64,000 nt of DNA. Origin: Catellatospora sp. TT07R-123 (GTDB taxonomy: Bacteria; Actinomycetota; Actinomycetes; Mycobacteriales; Micromonosporaceae). Under the pieces are notes generated by a model, which saw only the letters and a program-made list of their open reading frames with translations, was not told where the DNA came from and ran no database searches. Both the position numbers and the translations under genes were made by a program. Every line of letters starts with the position of its first letter. The stretch's first letter is position 1. Shown here piece after piece: positions 18,477 through 27,126 of this stretch. Where the stretch lies: positions 4,216,001 through 4,280,000 of the forward strand of contig NZ_BNEM01000002.1 of the NCBI RefSeq assembly GCF_018327705.1, written 5' to 3'.

Positions 18477-19232
18477 ATGGGGAACGTGACCAGGACCGCC
18501 ACCCGTGCCCCGAAAGTCGACCAGGTATGTGCCGAGGCCGTCGAGACGGCCCGTACCGCGATCACCGATGACGCCGGCCATGTCGGCGAGCATCTGAACA
18601 CGGTCGCCGAGGGCGACCGGGTGGTCACCCATTATTTCGCCTGCGACCTGCCCGGATACCGGGGCTGGCAGTGGGCGGTCACCGTCACCCGCGCCCCGCG
18701 CAGCAAGCACGTCACCATCTGCGAGACGGTGCTGCTGCCCGGCGGCGACGCGCTGCTGGCGCCCGGCTGGGTGCCCTGGCACGAGCGGCTGCACCCCGGC
18801 GACCTGGGCGTGGGCGACCTGCTGCCGACCCCGGAGGACGACGAGCGGCTGACCCCCGGCTACATGCTCAACGGCGACCCCGCCGTCGACGAGGTCGCCT
18901 GGGAGCTGGGCCTGGGCCGCCCGCGCGTGCTGAGCCCGCTGGGCCGCGAGGACGCCGCCCAGCGCTGGTACGACGGCGACCACGGCCCCGAGGCGCCCAT
19001 CTCGTTGGCGGCGCCCCGCACCGCCCGCTGCGTCTCGTGCGCGTTCTACGTGCAGCTGGCCGGCTCGCTCGGCCGCGTCTTCGGCGCCTGCGCCAACGTG
19101 TACGCGCCCGACGACGGCAGGATCGTCTCGCTCGACCACGGCTGCGGCGGCCACTCCGAGGTGCTCATCGACGAGACCGTCATCCCCGCCCCGCCGACCA
19201 TCTACGACGACGGCGGCGTCGAGGAGGTCTGA
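18477..19232 (+). CDS. DUF3027 protein
   Basis: Conserved actinobacterial protein of unknown function, 251 residues, soluble. Recognisable family segments are HYFACDLPGYRGWQWAVTV near residue 45-63, LPGGDALLAPGWVPWHERLHPGDLGVGDLLP in the middle, and the C-terminal cysteine-containing CVSCAFYVQLAGSLGRVFGACAN followed by DHGCGGHSE. The four cysteines and nearby histidines could bind zinc, which is inference. ATG at 18477 follows GAGGAAG closely; a GTG at 18486 is an alternative. It starts divergently from the purine permease. Confidence 0.8.
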   Translation: MGNVTRTATRAPKVDQVCAEAVETARTAITDDAGHVGEHLNTVAEGDRVVTHYFACDLPGYRGWQWAVTVTRAPRSKHVTICETVLLPGGDALLAPGWVPWHERLHPGDLGVGDLLPTPEDDERLTPGYMLNGDPAVDEVAWELGLGRPRVLSPLGREDAAQRWYDGDHGPEAPISLAAPRTARCVSCAFYVQLAGSLGRVFGACANVYAPDDGRIVSLDHGCGGHSEVLIDETVIPAPPTIYDDGGVEEV

Positions 19233-19304
19233 GCACCCCCTGCTCAGGCGCCGCGCGATGATCGTTTAACCTCACCCGTGCTCGGAACACGGGGAGGATC
19301 TTTC

Positions 19305-20936
19305 ATGCGTCGTGCACTGTGCGTACTCGGGGTGTCGCTGCTGGGACTGACCGGCGCGACGGCGGCGGGAGCCGCGCCCGCGGCTCCCGGTGGCGGTCCG
19401 CGGGTGTCGCCGAACCAGGTCCAGGTCCGCCGGCCGGTGCTGCTGCGCCGGATCGGGCAGACGCCGCCCGCGAGCACCGGCACGCCGCAGGGCGCCGCGC
19501 GCTGGGACTTCGACGGGGACGGGCGCGACGAGATCGCCGTCGCCGGGGACAGCTACGGCGGCACGGTGATCGTGTCGTACAGCCGGATCGGGGCCCGCGA
19601 CGTCATCACGATCGACCGGCCGTACCAGGGCGGGGGCGAGTTCGGCACCGCGCTGGCGGGCGGCGACTTCGACGGCGACGGCTACGACGACCTCGTCGTC
19701 GGCGACTACGTCGACACCGCGTTGCGCCAGACCGGCTCGCGGCGCTACGCCGCGCCCGGCTCCGGTTCCGTCTGGATCATTCCGGGCGGCACGGCCGGCC
19801 TGCGGCTCGACCGCGCCCGCGAGATCAACCGCGACACCGTGGCCGGGCTCGGCCAGCGCGCCGAGTACGAGTCGTTCGGCTCCGCGGTGGCCACCGGCGA
19901 CCTCAACCGCGACGGCTACGACGACCTCGCCGTGGGCGCGCCGACGGCCAACGGCCTGGAGGGCGGCGTCGCCGTCGTGTACGGCGGCCGCCGCAGCCTC
20001 GGCACCAGCGGCACCTGGCTCGACCAGGACACCGCCGGGGTGCCGGACACCGGTGAGCACGGCATGTTCACCGGCGACTACTTCGGCGCCGCGCTGGCGA
20101 TCGGCGACGCTACCGGCGACGGCTACGCCGACCTGGCCGTCGGCGCCCCGGGCGAGGACGGCGACGATCCCCGCATCGGCACGGGCGCGATCACGCTGCT
20201 GAAGGGCTCCGCCGCCGGGCTCACCACGGCCGGCGCCACGCAGGTCAAGGCCGCGAGCATGGCGACGGCCGCCCAGCCGCGCCTGGGTCTGGGCCGCACC
20301 CTGGCCGTCGTCGACCTCAACCGCGACGGTGCCGCCGAGGTCGTCTCCGGCAGCGCCACCAGCATCCCGACCAGCCTCGGCGGCGTCTGCGACGTGGTCA
20401 GCCTGGTCGGCCGCGCGGGCGGCCTGTCCACGGCCGGCGCGCAGATCGTGAAACCGGCGCCGACCGCCCTGGGTGACGGCTTCGGCAGCGCGCTGGCCAC
20501 CGGCGACGTGACCGGGGACGGCTACCCGGACCTGGTCGTCGGGGCACCCGGCCGGACCGTCGCCGGGCACCCGAACGCGGGCGCCGTCTACGTGGTGCCG
20601 GGCTCGGCGGGGCGGCTGACCGGCGCGGGCATCCGCGAGTACACCCAGGACACCGCCGGGATCAGCGACACGGCCGAGCAGGACGACGAGTTCGGCCACG
20701 CCGTGGCGGTGCTGAACCGCGACGGCGACGGGACGTCGCAGGTGCTGGTCGGGGCATACCGGGAGTGGATCGGCGGCGAACCCCGGCCGCACGGCCTGGT
20801 CACCGTCCTGCGCGGCGGCACGGCTCTGACCGAGCTGACCACCTGGACCGGGGCGCAGCTGTTCCCCGCCCCGCCGGACGGCGACTTCGGCATGCTGGGC
20901 GTCGGCCTGACCGGCTCCCGGCTCGGCTACTACTGA
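19305..20936 (+). CDS. Secreted FG-GAP (integrin-alpha-like) repeat protein
   Basis: Exported beta-propeller protein, 543 residues. A Sec signal peptide (MRRALCVLGVSLLGLTGATAAGAAPA) is followed by at least six FG-GAP blades. Each has a calcium-binding loop of the D-x-D/N-x-D-G type: DFDGDGRDE, DFDGDGYDDL, DLNRDGYDDLAVG, DATGDGYADLAVG, DLNRDGAAE and DVTGDGYPDLVVG. There is no membrane anchor or catalytic motif, so it is probably a secreted adhesin or binding protein. ATG at 19305 has the strong site GGGGAGG. It stands alone between DUF3027 and the menaquinone genes. Its partner is unknown. Confidence 0.85.
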   Translation: MRRALCVLGVSLLGLTGATAAGAAPAAPGGGPRVSPNQVQVRRPVLLRRIGQTPPASTGTPQGAARWDFDGDGRDEIAVAGDSYGGTVIVSYSRIGARDVITIDRPYQGGGEFGTALAGGDFDGDGYDDLVVGDYVDTALRQTGSRRYAAPGSGSVWIIPGGTAGLRLDRAREINRDTVAGLGQRAEYESFGSAVATGDLNRDGYDDLAVGAPTANGLEGGVAVVYGGRRSLGTSGTWLDQDTAGVPDTGEHGMFTGDYFGAALAIGDATGDGYADLAVGAPGEDGDDPRIGTGAITLLKGSAAGLTTAGATQVKAASMATAAQPRLGLGRTLAVVDLNRDGAAEVVSGSATSIPTSLGGVCDVVSLVGRAGGLSTAGAQIVKPAPTALGDGFGSALATGDVTGDGYPDLVVGAPGRTVAGHPNAGAVYVVPGSAGRLTGAGIREYTQDTAGISDTAEQDDEFGHAVAVLNRDGDGTSQVLVGAYREWIGGEPRPHGLVTVLRGGTALTELTTWTGAQLFPAPPDGDFGMLGVGLTGSRLGYY

Positions 20937-20955
20937 CGTCGGCCCGCCGCCGCGC

Positions 20956-21600
20956 CTACCAGCTGCCCGCCAGGGCGGCCAGGTGTGGCGCGGCGGCGGT
21001 CAGGGCGCTCAGGGCGTCGCCGATGCGCCAGGAGGCGCGGTCGCGCGGCCCGACCGGATTCGAGATCGTACGCAGCTCCGCGAACGGGACTCCGGCCTGC
21101 TCGGCGGCGCAGCCGACGCCGTAGCCCTCCATCGCCTCGGCCACCGCCAGCGGGTGCCGGGCGACCAGCTCGCGGGCCGTCTCGGCGGTGCCGGTCACGG
21201 TCGACAGGGTGAGCACGTCCCCGACGGCGGCGTCGGGCAGCACCCGGCGCAGCGCCGCCAGCAGATCCGCGTCGGCCTCCAGGGTCGCGGTGCCGAAGCC
21301 CAGGTCGTCGACGCTGATGAAGCCGGTGTCGGACTCCGGCGACTGGGCGCCCAGGTCCGCCGCGATGCTGCGGGCCCCCAGCACGGTGCCACCGGGCTCG
21401 ACGCCGATGCCGCCCGCGATCCCGGCCGACACGACGGCCCGGTAGCGCGAACCGGCCAGGGCCAGCAGGCGGGCCGTACCCGCGGCCGCGGCGGCCGGGC
21501 CGACCCCGACCGGCGTCACGGTCACCGGGTGGCCGGCGGGCATCCCGCGCAGCAGCGCCTCGGCCTCGGCGGCCACCGCGGTCACGACCAGCAGCGTCAT
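20956..21600 (-). CDS. mqnB: Futalosine hydrolase
   Basis: Nucleosidase of the menaquinone futalosine pathway that releases hypoxanthine from futalosine. The protein has 214 residues with the PNP/UDP-phosphorylase-like fold: the N-terminal MTLLVVTAVAAEAEALL strand, GVGPAAAAAGTARLL, SAGIAGGIG (about 59-67), EAMEGYGVGCAAEQAGVPFAELRTISNPVGPRDRASW in order near the end; the glutamate in EAMEGYG and the Asp in PRD are the expected active-site positions. ATG 21600 overlaps the stop of the upstream membrane-protein gene by four bases (ATGA). mqnD lies 1.1 kb away on the other strand, supporting this pathway; mqnA and mqnC are not in the window. Confidence 0.9.
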   Translation of the reverse strand: MTLLVVTAVAAEAEALLRGMPAGHPVTVTPVGVGPAAAAAGTARLLALAGSRYRAVVSAGIAGGIGVEPGGTVLGARSIAADLGAQSPESDTGFISVDDLGFGTATLEADADLLAALRRVLPDAAVGDVLTLSTVTGTAETARELVARHPLAVAEAMEGYGVGCAAEQAGVPFAELRTISNPVGPRDRASWRIGDALSALTAAAPHLAALAGSW

Positions 21601-22451
21601 TTCTTGGTTCCCTCGTCGGTCGGGTCCAGCGACGACGGACGGTACACGTGGAAGCCGTCCGGGGTGGTCCGGGCCTCCTGGTGCGGCACCCGGGCCGGGC
21701 CGCCGTCGACGGCGGCGGGCAGGCGGGGAACGATCTCGCCGCTGACCACCGTACCGCCGCTCGCCCCGCCCGGTGTGCTCGTCGCCGAGCCGGGCAGGCG
21801 CAGGGCGAGCAGCGCGCCGACGCTCAGCAGGACGGCCGCCACCCACAGCGGCCAGGCGGCCGCGACCAGCCCGACGAGCAGGCCGGTGACGCCGGTGGCC
21901 AGGCCCGCGATCAGGCCGTACTGCATGGCGCGGTAGAGGCCGCCGAGCGGGTGCACGGTGCGCGGCAGCAGCCGGCGCAGCACGGTCAGGTGCATCGCCC
22001 ACTGCGGCAGCACCAGGGCGAGCAGCAGCATCAGCAGCGGCCACAGGTCCCCGGCCCACTGAGCGGCCAGCACCGTGGCGACGCCCCGGCCCACCAGGGC
22101 CAGCCCGATGGCGGCCCGGGTCAGGGCGGGGACGCGGCTGACCAGTACGCCGCCGAGTGCCGCCAGCACCAGCCCGCCGACCAGCGCCGCCGACCACCCG
22201 ACGGCGCCGGGGGAGCCCGCGGCCCAGAGCAGCCCGGCCAGCAGGGACAGGTCGGCGGCCATGACCACGGCGTGCAGGTCGAACAGGCGGCCGGCGCTGG
22301 GATCACCGCCGGAGCCCATCATCCGCACGCGCAGGGCGGTGCGGGTGAGCCACCGGATGCCGACCACGGAGCGGTTCACCGTGGCGACCAGCATGCGGAT
22401 CAACCGGACCAGCAGGTCCGCGAGGTGGCGCAGTGCTTGCAGCAGGGGCAT
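21597..22451 (-). CDS. Multi-pass membrane protein upstream of mqnB
   Basis: Unrecognised integral membrane protein, 284 residues, with about seven or eight hydrophobic helices between residues 55 and 220. A basic amphipathic N terminus (RHLADLLVRLIRMLVATVNR) and a C-terminal soluble tail ending in FHVYRPSSLDPTDEGTKK flank them. ATG at 22451 is chosen because GGCAGG lies 9 nt upstream; ATG 22460 is the alternative. The stop overlaps the mqnB start (ATGA), so it is cotranslated with futalosine hydrolase. No transporter or enzyme motif is visible; a role in menaquinone biology is only suggested by position. Confidence 0.65.
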   Translation of the reverse strand: MPLLQALRHLADLLVRLIRMLVATVNRSVVGIRWLTRTALRVRMMGSGGDPSAGRLFDLHAVVMAADLSLLAGLLWAAGSPGAVGWSAALVGGLVLAALGGVLVSRVPALTRAAIGLALVGRGVATVLAAQWAGDLWPLLMLLLALVLPQWAMHLTVLRRLLPRTVHPLGGLYRAMQYGLIAGLATGVTGLLVGLVAAAWPLWVAAVLLSVGALLALRLPGSATSTPGGASGGTVVSGEIVPRLPAAVDGGPARVPHQEARTTPDGFHVYRPSSLDPTDEGTKK

Positions 22452-22490
22452 GGTGCACATCCTGCCAGCGCGTACCCTGTTCTCGTGCCC

Positions 22491-22715
22491 ATGGAACCAC
22501 CCAAACCGCTGGACCCGCCGACCGTCCCCTTCGCCCTCGCCGGAATCGGCGCGTTCGCGCTGGTCGGCCTCGTCTTCTTGATCTTCCGGGACTGGCTCGC
22601 CGCCAACGGCCACGAGAGCTGGCTGTGGATCTGCGTCGCGGGTGTGCTGTGGGGCCTGCCGGGCCTGGCCACGATGATCGTGCACGACCGGCACCGGCGG
22701 GAGCGCCGCTCGTGA
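22491..22715 (+). CDS. DUF2530 small membrane protein
   Basis: A 74-residue protein with two hydrophobic helices (about 14-33 and 45-63), starting PPKPLDPPTVPFAL and ending in a basic tail HDRHRRERRS. This is the usual shape of the actinobacterial DUF2530 family. Start ATG 22491; a GTG at 22485 is in frame. Its stop overlaps the mqnD start (GTGA), so it is probably cotranscribed and coupled with mqnD. Function unknown. Confidence 0.75.
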   Translation: MEPPKPLDPPTVPFALAGIGAFALVGLVFLIFRDWLAANGHESWLWICVAGVLWGLPGLATMIVHDRHRRERRS

Positions 22716-23527
22716 GCGCGCCGCTGAGCATCGCCTTCTCGCCCTGCCCGAACGACACGTTCGTCTTCCACGCGCTGGCGCACGGGCTGGTCCCCGGCGC
22801 CCCGGCGCTGGACGTGACCTTCGCCGACGTCGACGTCACCAACACCGCGGCCCTCGACGGCCGCTTCGACCTGGTCAAGGTGAGCTACGCGGCCCTGCCG
22901 TGGCTGCTGGACCGCTACGAGCTGCTGCCCTGCGGCGGCGCGCTCGGCCGCGGCTGCGGCCCGCTGCTGCTCACGGCCGGGCGGGCCGACATCAGCGGGG
23001 CGACCGTGGCGGTGCCCGGCGACCGGACCACGGCATACCTGCTGTTCCGGCTGTGGGCACAGCAGAGCGGGCAGGTGCCGGGGCGCATCGAGGTGGTGCC
23101 GTTCCACGAGATCATGCCGGGGGTGGCGGCCGGGCGGTTCGACGCGGGCCTGGTGATCCACGAGGCGCGGTTCACGTACCCGCGCTACGGCCTGACCAGC
23201 CTGGTCGACCTGGGCGAGTGGTGGGAGACGGACACGGGCCTGCCGATCCCGCTGGGCGCGATCCTGGCCCGGCGCGGCGCGGTCGACCCCGTCGCGGCGG
23301 CCGCGTGGGTGCGCGCGTCGGTGCGGGCGGCCTGGGCCGATCCGGCGGCCAGCCGCGACTACGTGCTGGCACACGCCCAGGAGATGGAGCCCGAGGTCGT
23401 CGACCAGCACATCAAGCTGTACGTCAACGAGTTCACCGAGGAACTGGGCGAGGCCGGACACGCGGCCGCCCGGGCCCTGCTGACCCGGGCGGCGGCGGCC
23501 GGCCTCACTCCTGCGGTGGTGCTGTAG
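22712..23527 (+). CDS. mqnD: 1,4-dihydroxy-6-naphthoate synthase
   Basis: Menaquinone futalosine-pathway enzyme that turns cyclic dehypoxanthinyl futalosine into 1,4-dihydroxy-6-naphthoate. The protein has 271 residues with a periplasmic-binding-protein-like fold. The N-terminal signature SIAFSPCPNDTFVFHAL is characteristic, followed by DVTNTAAL, VSYAALPWLLDRYELLPCGGALG and GRFDAGLVIHEARFTYPRYGL, where the conserved histidine lies. The GTG start overlaps the DUF2530 stop by four bases. Pairing with mqnB shows this organism makes menaquinone by the futalosine route rather than the classical Men route. Confidence 0.95.
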   Translation: MSAPLSIAFSPCPNDTFVFHALAHGLVPGAPALDVTFADVDVTNTAALDGRFDLVKVSYAALPWLLDRYELLPCGGALGRGCGPLLLTAGRADISGATVAVPGDRTTAYLLFRLWAQQSGQVPGRIEVVPFHEIMPGVAAGRFDAGLVIHEARFTYPRYGLTSLVDLGEWWETDTGLPIPLGAILARRGAVDPVAAAAWVRASVRAAWADPAASRDYVLAHAQEMEPEVVDQHIKLYVNEFTEELGEAGHAAARALLTRAAAAGLTPAVVL

Positions 23528-23528
23528 C

Positions 23529-23915
23529 TCAGACCTCGAGCTCGCGGGCGATCGCGTGCAGCGCCTCGGCGATCTTCTGCGCGCTCTTCTTCTCGGGGAA
23601 GCGGCCGCGCTTGAGGTCGGGCAGGATCCCGCTCTCCAGCACCTTGATCATGTCTTCGATCATGTTGTTCAGCTCGTCCGCCGGGCGGCGACGCAACTCC
23701 ACCAGCGACGGCGGCGCGTCGATGAGCTTGACCTGCAGGGCCTGGTCGCCCTTGCGGCCGGCGGCGACGCCGAACTCGACCTTCTGGCCCGGTTTCAGGT
23801 CGCCCACCCCGCCCGGCAGCGCGGCCTTGTGCACGAAGACGTCGCCGCCCTCGTCACGGGTCAGGAAACCGAAGCCCTTCTCCGTGTCATACCACTTCAC
23901 CCGACCCGTAGGCAC
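23529..23915 (-). CDS. Cold-shock-domain protein with C-terminal extension
   Basis: Single-stranded nucleic-acid-binding protein, 128 residues, twice the length of CspA. The N-terminal cold-shock barrel carries RNP1 (KGFGFL, 13-18) and RNP2 (VFVH, 26-29). The C-terminal half (about 70-128) is helical and charged, with PPSLVELRRRPADELNNMIEDMIKVLE; this extension is typical of a long actinobacterial cold-shock protein. Start at GTG 23915 (V-PTGRVKWYD), where homology begins; an upstream open stretch has none. It converges on mqnD with a 1-nt gap between stops. Likely an RNA chaperone or regulator. Confidence 0.9.
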   Translation of the reverse strand: MPTGRVKWYDTEKGFGFLTRDEGGDVFVHKAALPGGVGDLKPGQKVEFGVAAGRKGDQALQVKLIDAPPSLVELRRRPADELNNMIEDMIKVLESGILPDLKRGRFPEKKSAQKIAEALHAIARELEV

Positions 23916-24207
23916 TGCTGCAACACCTGCTTCTCTGCACCGCGGGCGGCTGGCGCCCGACACGTCCGACTGAGGCCGCGCCCACGGCGGCCCGCTGACA
24001 AGGCTAGCGATCGTGCTCCGGGCACCCAACTGGAATCCCCGGTCCCGCCGCCGGTCGGGCCGACGGACCATCCCGGACAACACACTCAGGCTAATCGATA
24101 TCACGCGGTGACAGGGCGAGGCCCTGCACCGCTGTCAGACCCGGGCGGTGTACGCCCGTGCCGCGCGGCCCGCGCGCGGCGGCCCGACCGGATAGCGTGG
24201 AGACACG

Positions 24208-26592
24208 ATGACCACCGAGTACGCCGACCACCTGCGCGCGCTGCCCGACGACGCCCTGGGCGCGCTGCTGCGCGTGCGCCCCGACCTGATCACGCCGGTG
24301 CCCACCGACGTGACGGTGCTGGCCGCCCGTGCCCAGACCCGGGTCTCGGTGGCCCGCACCCTGGACACCCTCGACCGGTTCACCCTGGAGATCCTCGACG
24401 CGCTCCGGCTGACCCGCGAGCCCGACACCCGGACCACCTCGCTGGCGGCGGTCGTCGCCATGGCGTGCGCCCCGGCGGGCGGCCCCGAGCCGGCCCGGGT
24501 GGCCGAGGCGGTCGGCCGGCTGCGGGCCAGGTCCCTCGTGTACGGACCCGACGACACGCTCACCCTGATCCCCACCGTCGACGAGGTGTGCTCGCCATAC
24601 CTGGCGGGCCTCGGGCGGCCCGCCGCCGACCTGGCGACCGCGGGCGACTCCGACGGCGCGGTGGCCGCGCTCATGGCCGACCCGGCGAAGCTGCGCCGCA
24701 CCCTGCTCAGCGCGCCGCCCGAGGCCCGCGCCGTGCTGGACCGGCTGGCCGAGGGGCCTCCCGTGGGCACCAGCACCAACCGCAGCGAGCCGGTGACCTG
24801 GCTGCTGGAGCACCACCTGCTGGTGGCCACCGGCGACGACGCGGTCGAGCTGCCGCGCGAGCTGGGGCTGCTGCTGCGCCGCGACGCCGGGCCGCTCGGG
24901 CAGCTGCACCCGCTGCCGCCGGAGCCCGCCGGGCAGCCCCGGCCGGAGCTGTTCGCAGACCGGGCCGGGGCCGGGCAGGCGATGAACGCGGTGCGGCATA
25001 CCGAGGACCTGCTGGAGGCGCTGCACGAGGAGCCCGCGCCGGTGCTGCGCGGCGGCGGTCTGGGCGTGCTGCCGCTGCGGCGGCTGGCCCGCGCCGCCGG
25101 GATCGCCGAACCGCTGGCCGCGCTGCTGCTGGAGGCCGCCATGGCGGCCGGGCTGCTGGGCGAGCTGGAGCTCGGCAGCGAGACCGTCTTCCTGCCCGCC
25201 GCGGGCTACGACCTGTGGCGCGGCACCCCGCTGGCGCAGCGCTGGGCCGTGCTGGCCGGGGCGTGGCTGGCCATGCCGCGGCAGCCGGGACTGACCGGCG
25301 GCCGCGACGAGAAGGACCGGCCGCTGACCGTGCTGTCGCCGCAGCTGGAGCGGGCCGGGATGCCCGCCGCCCGGCGGGCGGTGCTGGCGGCGCTGGCCGA
25401 ACTGGCGCCCGGCTCGGCGCCCAGCGCCGACGAGCTGCTGGAACGGCTGCGCTGGCAGGCGCCGCGGCGGCTGCGCGGCCGGGCCGAGCTGCACCGCGAG
25501 GCCCTGACCGAGGCGGCCGAGCTGGGCGTGACCGGCTCCGGCGCGCTCACCGGGTACGGCAGGCAGCTGCTGGAGGTGGGGCACGGCGACCCCGACGCCG
25601 ATCCGCTGGGGCGCCGGCCCGAGGCCGAGCTGCCGCCGGAGCAGACCCCGCTGGTGCTGGCCCTGGCGGCGCTGCTGCCGCCCCCGGTCGACCACGTGCT
25701 GGTGCAGGCCGACCTGACCGTGGTGGTCCCCGGGCCGCCCGAGCCCGCGCTCGGCGCCGAACTGGACCTGGTCGCCGAGCACGAGTCCGGCGGCGGCGCC
25801 AGCGTGTACCGGGTGACCTCGGCCAGTCTGCGCCGGGCGCTGGACGCCGGATACGCCGGGACGGACCTGCACGCGCTGTTCCAGCGGCGCTCGAAGACCC
25901 CGGTGCCGCAGGCGCTGACGTACCTGATCGACGACGTGGCGCGGACCCACGGCGGGCTGCGCACGGGCGGGGCGCAGGCGTATCTGCGCAGCGACGACGA
26001 GGGCCTGGTGTCGGCGGTGCTGGCCGACCGGCGGCTGTCGGCGCTGCAACTGCGCAGGCTGGCCCCGACGGTGCTGGTGACGCCGTTCAGCTCGGGGCGC
26101 CTGCTGGCCGCGCTGCGCGACGCCGGGTACGCGCCGGTGCCCGAGGACGCGAGCGGGGCGGCCGTGCTGACCAAGCCGAAGTCGCGGCGGGCCGCGCCCC
26201 GGGCGGCGCTGGAGCCGCAGCCGGACCCGCTGGAGGCGCCGGGGCTGACCGAGCCGCGGCTGCTCGGCATCATCGAGGAGATCCGGCGTGGCGACGCCCG
26301 CGCGCGGGCCGCGCGCCGGGCCCCGGCCGAGGTCCGTGCGGCCGCCGGGCACCCGATGTCGAGCCTGACCGCGGTGCAGGCGCACTCCCAGGCGCTGGCG
26401 GTGCTCCAGCAGGCGGTGCGGGACAAGGCCAAGGTCTGGGTCGGGTACGTCGACGCGCACGGCGCGAACGCGTCCCGCCTGGTGCGGCCGGTGTCGCTCG
26501 GGGCGGGCTACCTGCGGGCCGAGGACGACCGGACCCAGACGCTGCACACGTTCGCGCTGCACCGGATCACGGCGGCGGCCCCCGCCGACTGA
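24208..26592 (+). CDS. Helicase-associated (XPB N-terminal-like) protein
   Basis: Large cytoplasmic protein, 794 residues, with no helicase ATPase motifs of its own. It matches the actinobacterial group annotated as helicase C-terminal or XPB/Ssl2-like domain proteins: an N-terminal winged-helix-like region (ALGALLRVRPDLITPVPTDVTVLAARAQTRVSVARTL) and a C-terminal part shared with the XPB N-terminal region, containing VDHVLVQADLTVVVPGPPEP, RVTSASLRRALDAGYAGTDLHALF and SKTPVPQALTYLIDDVARTHG. The last 80 residues resemble a WYL-type small domain (KVWVGYVDAHG...RLVRPVSLGAGYLRAEDD). GGAGA precedes the ATG. It probably works with the XPB-type helicase encoded 1.5 kb downstream in DNA repair or transcription-coupled processes; this is inference from shared domains and position. 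Confidence 0.8.
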   Translation: MTTEYADHLRALPDDALGALLRVRPDLITPVPTDVTVLAARAQTRVSVARTLDTLDRFTLEILDALRLTREPDTRTTSLAAVVAMACAPAGGPEPARVAEAVGRLRARSLVYGPDDTLTLIPTVDEVCSPYLAGLGRPAADLATAGDSDGAVAALMADPAKLRRTLLSAPPEARAVLDRLAEGPPVGTSTNRSEPVTWLLEHHLLVATGDDAVELPRELGLLLRRDAGPLGQLHPLPPEPAGQPRPELFADRAGAGQAMNAVRHTEDLLEALHEEPAPVLRGGGLGVLPLRRLARAAGIAEPLAALLLEAAMAAGLLGELELGSETVFLPAAGYDLWRGTPLAQRWAVLAGAWLAMPRQPGLTGGRDEKDRPLTVLSPQLERAGMPAARRAVLAALAELAPGSAPSADELLERLRWQAPRRLRGRAELHREALTEAAELGVTGSGALTGYGRQLLEVGHGDPDADPLGRRPEAELPPEQTPLVLALAALLPPPVDHVLVQADLTVVVPGPPEPALGAELDLVAEHESGGGASVYRVTSASLRRALDAGYAGTDLHALFQRRSKTPVPQALTYLIDDVARTHGGLRTGGAQAYLRSDDEGLVSAVLADRRLSALQLRRLAPTVLVTPFSSGRLLAALRDAGYAPVPEDASGAAVLTKPKSRRAAPRAALEPQPDPLEAPGLTEPRLLGIIEEIRRGDARARAARRAPAEVRAAAGHPMSSLTAVQAHSQALAVLQQAVRDKAKVWVGYVDAHGANASRLVRPVSLGAGYLRAEDDRTQTLHTFALHRITAAAPAD

Positions 26593-26673
26593 CCGGAGTC
26601 CCCCTAATGCCTGGCAACCGGGGCGAAACGCCCTGCCGGGTGGCACGCTAGGGATGGGAAAGGACGGGGCGCG

Positions 26674-26916
26674 ATGACGACAGAGCAGGACGCGGTACGG
26701 GACGAGGTCGAGCCGCCCCCACCGGACCGGGCGGTCTCCCACCGGGCCGTGCTCGCCGTCGGCGGAGTGTCCGCCGTGCTCGTGGCCTGGTTCTTCTGGG
26801 CCTGGCTGGGCCTGCGCCGCAACATCGTCGACGCCGCGGGCGAGTCGATCGGCAGCGCCATCGCGCTGCTGCTGGTGGTGTCGATCGCCGGGGCCACCTG
26901 GCGCGCCCGGCGCTGA
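26674..26916 (+). CDS. Small membrane protein, two helices
   Basis: An 80-residue protein with an acidic N terminus (TTEQDAVRDEVEPPPPD) and two hydrophobic helices (about 24-45 and 56-74). No family recognised. ATG 26674 follows AAAGGACGGGG. Weak inverted repeats occupy the 80 nt between this gene and the helicase-associated gene, and a strong GC hairpin (26954-26987) follows it. Confidence 0.6.
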   Translation: MTTEQDAVRDEVEPPPPDRAVSHRAVLAVGGVSAVLVAWFFWAWLGLRRNIVDAAGESIGSAIALLLVVSIAGATWRARR

Positions 26917-26953
26917 CGGCACGGTCCCGGCGGCCCCGGCACGCGAAAAGGGA

Positions 26954-26987
26954 GTGGGCCGCGGCCACCCCCGCGGCCACGGCCCAC
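26954..26987 (+). terminator. GC-rich hairpin terminator
   Basis: Arms GTGGGCCGCGGCC and, after a short loop, GGCCACGGCCCAC, with one mismatch. It lies 37 nt after the stop of the small membrane protein and before the convergent L,D-transpeptidase gene. No T-run follows, as is common in actinobacteria. Confidence 0.65.
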
Positions 26988-27126
26988 TGACGTTGCGCTC
27001 GCCCCCGTTAGGCGCCCCGAACGCGCACGGCACACGGATTACGCATTCCAGGTGGTCCGGGGTTGCGGTTCGGCACCGGATTCAACCGAACGACCGATAA
27101 GCTCCGGCCGACCGTCCAGATCGGCA

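Noticed and set aside
18402-19154. N-terminal extension of the purine permease across DUF3027
   Set aside because: The extension is antisense to the DUF3027 gene; homology begins at the ATG near 18392.
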